From Methanosaeta sp. PtaB.Bin039 (GTDB lineage: Archaea; Halobacteriota; Methanosarcinia; Methanotrichales; Methanotrichaceae): 64,000 nt of DNA. The number at the start of each line of letters is the position of its first letter. Within the stretch, counting starts at the first letter, position 1. The notes beneath the pieces were generated by a model. It did no database searches, was not told the DNA's origin, and saw only the letters and a program-made list of their open reading frames with translations. The translations under genes and the position numbers were made by a program. Positions 63,549 to 64,000 of the stretch are shown one piece after another. The stretch covers positions 1-64,000 of the forward strand of contig MVQI01000011.1 of the NCBI GenBank assembly GCA_002067795.1, written 5' to 3'.

Positions 63549-64000
63549 ATGTCCATCCTAACCACATCGGCGATTCCTGCTGGCTGCTCTGATTCAGGAG
63601 CGCCAGATTTCGGCTATAAGCTCGTGGCTACTTACCCTCATGACTGCGCCGCCTTTACTCAGGGGCTTGCCTTTGACGGCGGCTACATCTACGAGGGGAC
63701 TGGCAGGTACGGCCTGTCAACCATTCGCCGGATTGACCTTACACGCGGAGAGGTTCTCGAGCATAGGTCGCTCTCTCCCGACCTCTTCGGAGAGGGGATA
63801 ACCATCATCAAAGACCGGATATTTCAGGTCACCTGGACATCAGGAATAGCGATAGTCTACAGAAAGAGCGATCTTGTGCCTCTGGAACGCTTTGCCTACC
63901 AATCCGAGGGGTGGGGGCTCACCGACAATGATAGCGAGCTGATAATGAGCGATGGTACCAACCATCTGTACTTCTTCGATCCGGATAGCTGGGAACAAAT
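63549..64000 (+). CDS. glutaminyl-peptide cyclotransferase-like protein, partial
   Basis: The N-terminal 150 residues of a five-bladed-propeller enzyme of the plant/bacterial glutaminyl cyclotransferase family, cut by the window end: VATYPHDCAAFTQGLAFDGG, YIYEGTGRYGLSTIRRIDL and EGWGLTDNDSELIMSDGTNH. It makes N-terminal pyroglutamate. The short N-terminus with an IPAGC lipobox-like motif is only part of a signal peptide. A TATATATG box (about 63444) and GGAGG (63473) point to GTG 63481, whose frame stops at 63544 and differs from this one, so an early frameshift is possible; ATG 63549 is the formal start. Confidence 0.82.
   Translation, partial: MSILTTSAIPAGCSDSGAPDFGYKLVATYPHDCAAFTQGLAFDGGYIYEGTGRYGLSTIRRIDLTRGEVLEHRSLSPDLFGEGITIIKDRIFQVTWTSGIAIVYRKSDLVPLERFAYQSEGWGLTDNDSELIMSDGTNHLYFFDPDSWEQ

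Overview
The window comes from a methanogenic archaeon. Archaeal signatures seen in the sequence are coenzyme F420 biosynthesis genes (cofC, cofE), the archaeal CoA route (pantoate kinase plus phosphopantothenate synthetase next to coaBC), GatD, aIF2-beta, uL16/L10e, RNase P subunit Rpr2, a SecF-SecD pair in archaeal order, TATA boxes in place of -10/-35 boxes, and two tRNA genes with introns at position 37/38 framed by bulge-helix-bulge motifs. The Hps-RraA fusion, the acyl-CoA synthetase/2-oxoacid oxidoreductase cassette, the many small secreted proteins and moderate GC suggest a member of the Methanotrichaceae (Methanothrix/Methanosaeta). That placement is inference.

Layout. 0-5.3 kb is sparse: a dodecin, a SLATT-type membrane protein, a winged-helix protein, low-complexity DNA and a coupled pair of tiny genes. 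5.6-17.9 kb is housekeeping and envelope: a DHH/RecJ-like nuclease, dapF, hps-rraA (apparently starting at ATT), secF-secD, secreted proteins including a DUF4198 protein, mscL with a zinc ribbon, a 31-residue membrane peptide, an AAA ATPase and an ACT regulator. 17.9-23.8 kb is an information and cofactor block on the minus strand (rpl10e, aif2b, a small gene, cofE, cofC, with gatD upstream), then an XTP diphosphatase and RNase P Rpr2 on the plus strand. 23.9-31.1 kb holds secreted proteins, a methyltransferase, a Dabb protein, a MurG-like glycosyltransferase and an MFS exporter. 31.2-37.2 kb has a hydantoinase-like gene overlapping a histone-deacetylase-family gene, then tRNA-Arg followed by a Vms1/VLRF1-like release-factor-fold gene overlapping an LRV-repeat gene. 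38.1-41.0 kb is the coaBC-pantoate kinase-phosphopantothenate synthetase operon, followed by elongator tRNA-Met.

42.3-50.3 kb carries nadA, then a cupin regulator, an acyl-CoA synthetase carrying a C-terminal two-cluster ferredoxin domain, and alpha and fused beta-gamma subunits of a 2-oxoacid:ferredoxin oxidoreductase. The ferredoxin domain can supply the missing delta subunit, so the three proteins may form one machine that activates a carboxylic acid and reductively carboxylates it, or runs in reverse. An M24 peptidase follows.

50.3-54 kb is a decayed, partly very AT-rich island with an internally deleted tnpB, direct and inverted repeats and a broken NCS2 permease. At 54.1-56.4 kb is the most unusual gene: a family 1 glycoside hydrolase whose barrel is interrupted by a solute-binding-protein fold with its halves in swapped order, apparently a circularly permuted sensor domain. 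The last 8 kb contains a metallophosphoesterase with membrane segments, a TPR membrane protein, a pirin, a broken MazF-like toxin, initiator tRNA-Met, an 18-copy 12-bp tandem repeat and the start of a glutaminyl cyclotransferase cut by the window end.

Repeats are prominent: an 80-bp element present twice in opposite orientation, an 18-bp x 8 array that looks derived from it, a 14-bp x 8 degenerate array beside the hydrolase gene, and the 12-bp x 18 array.
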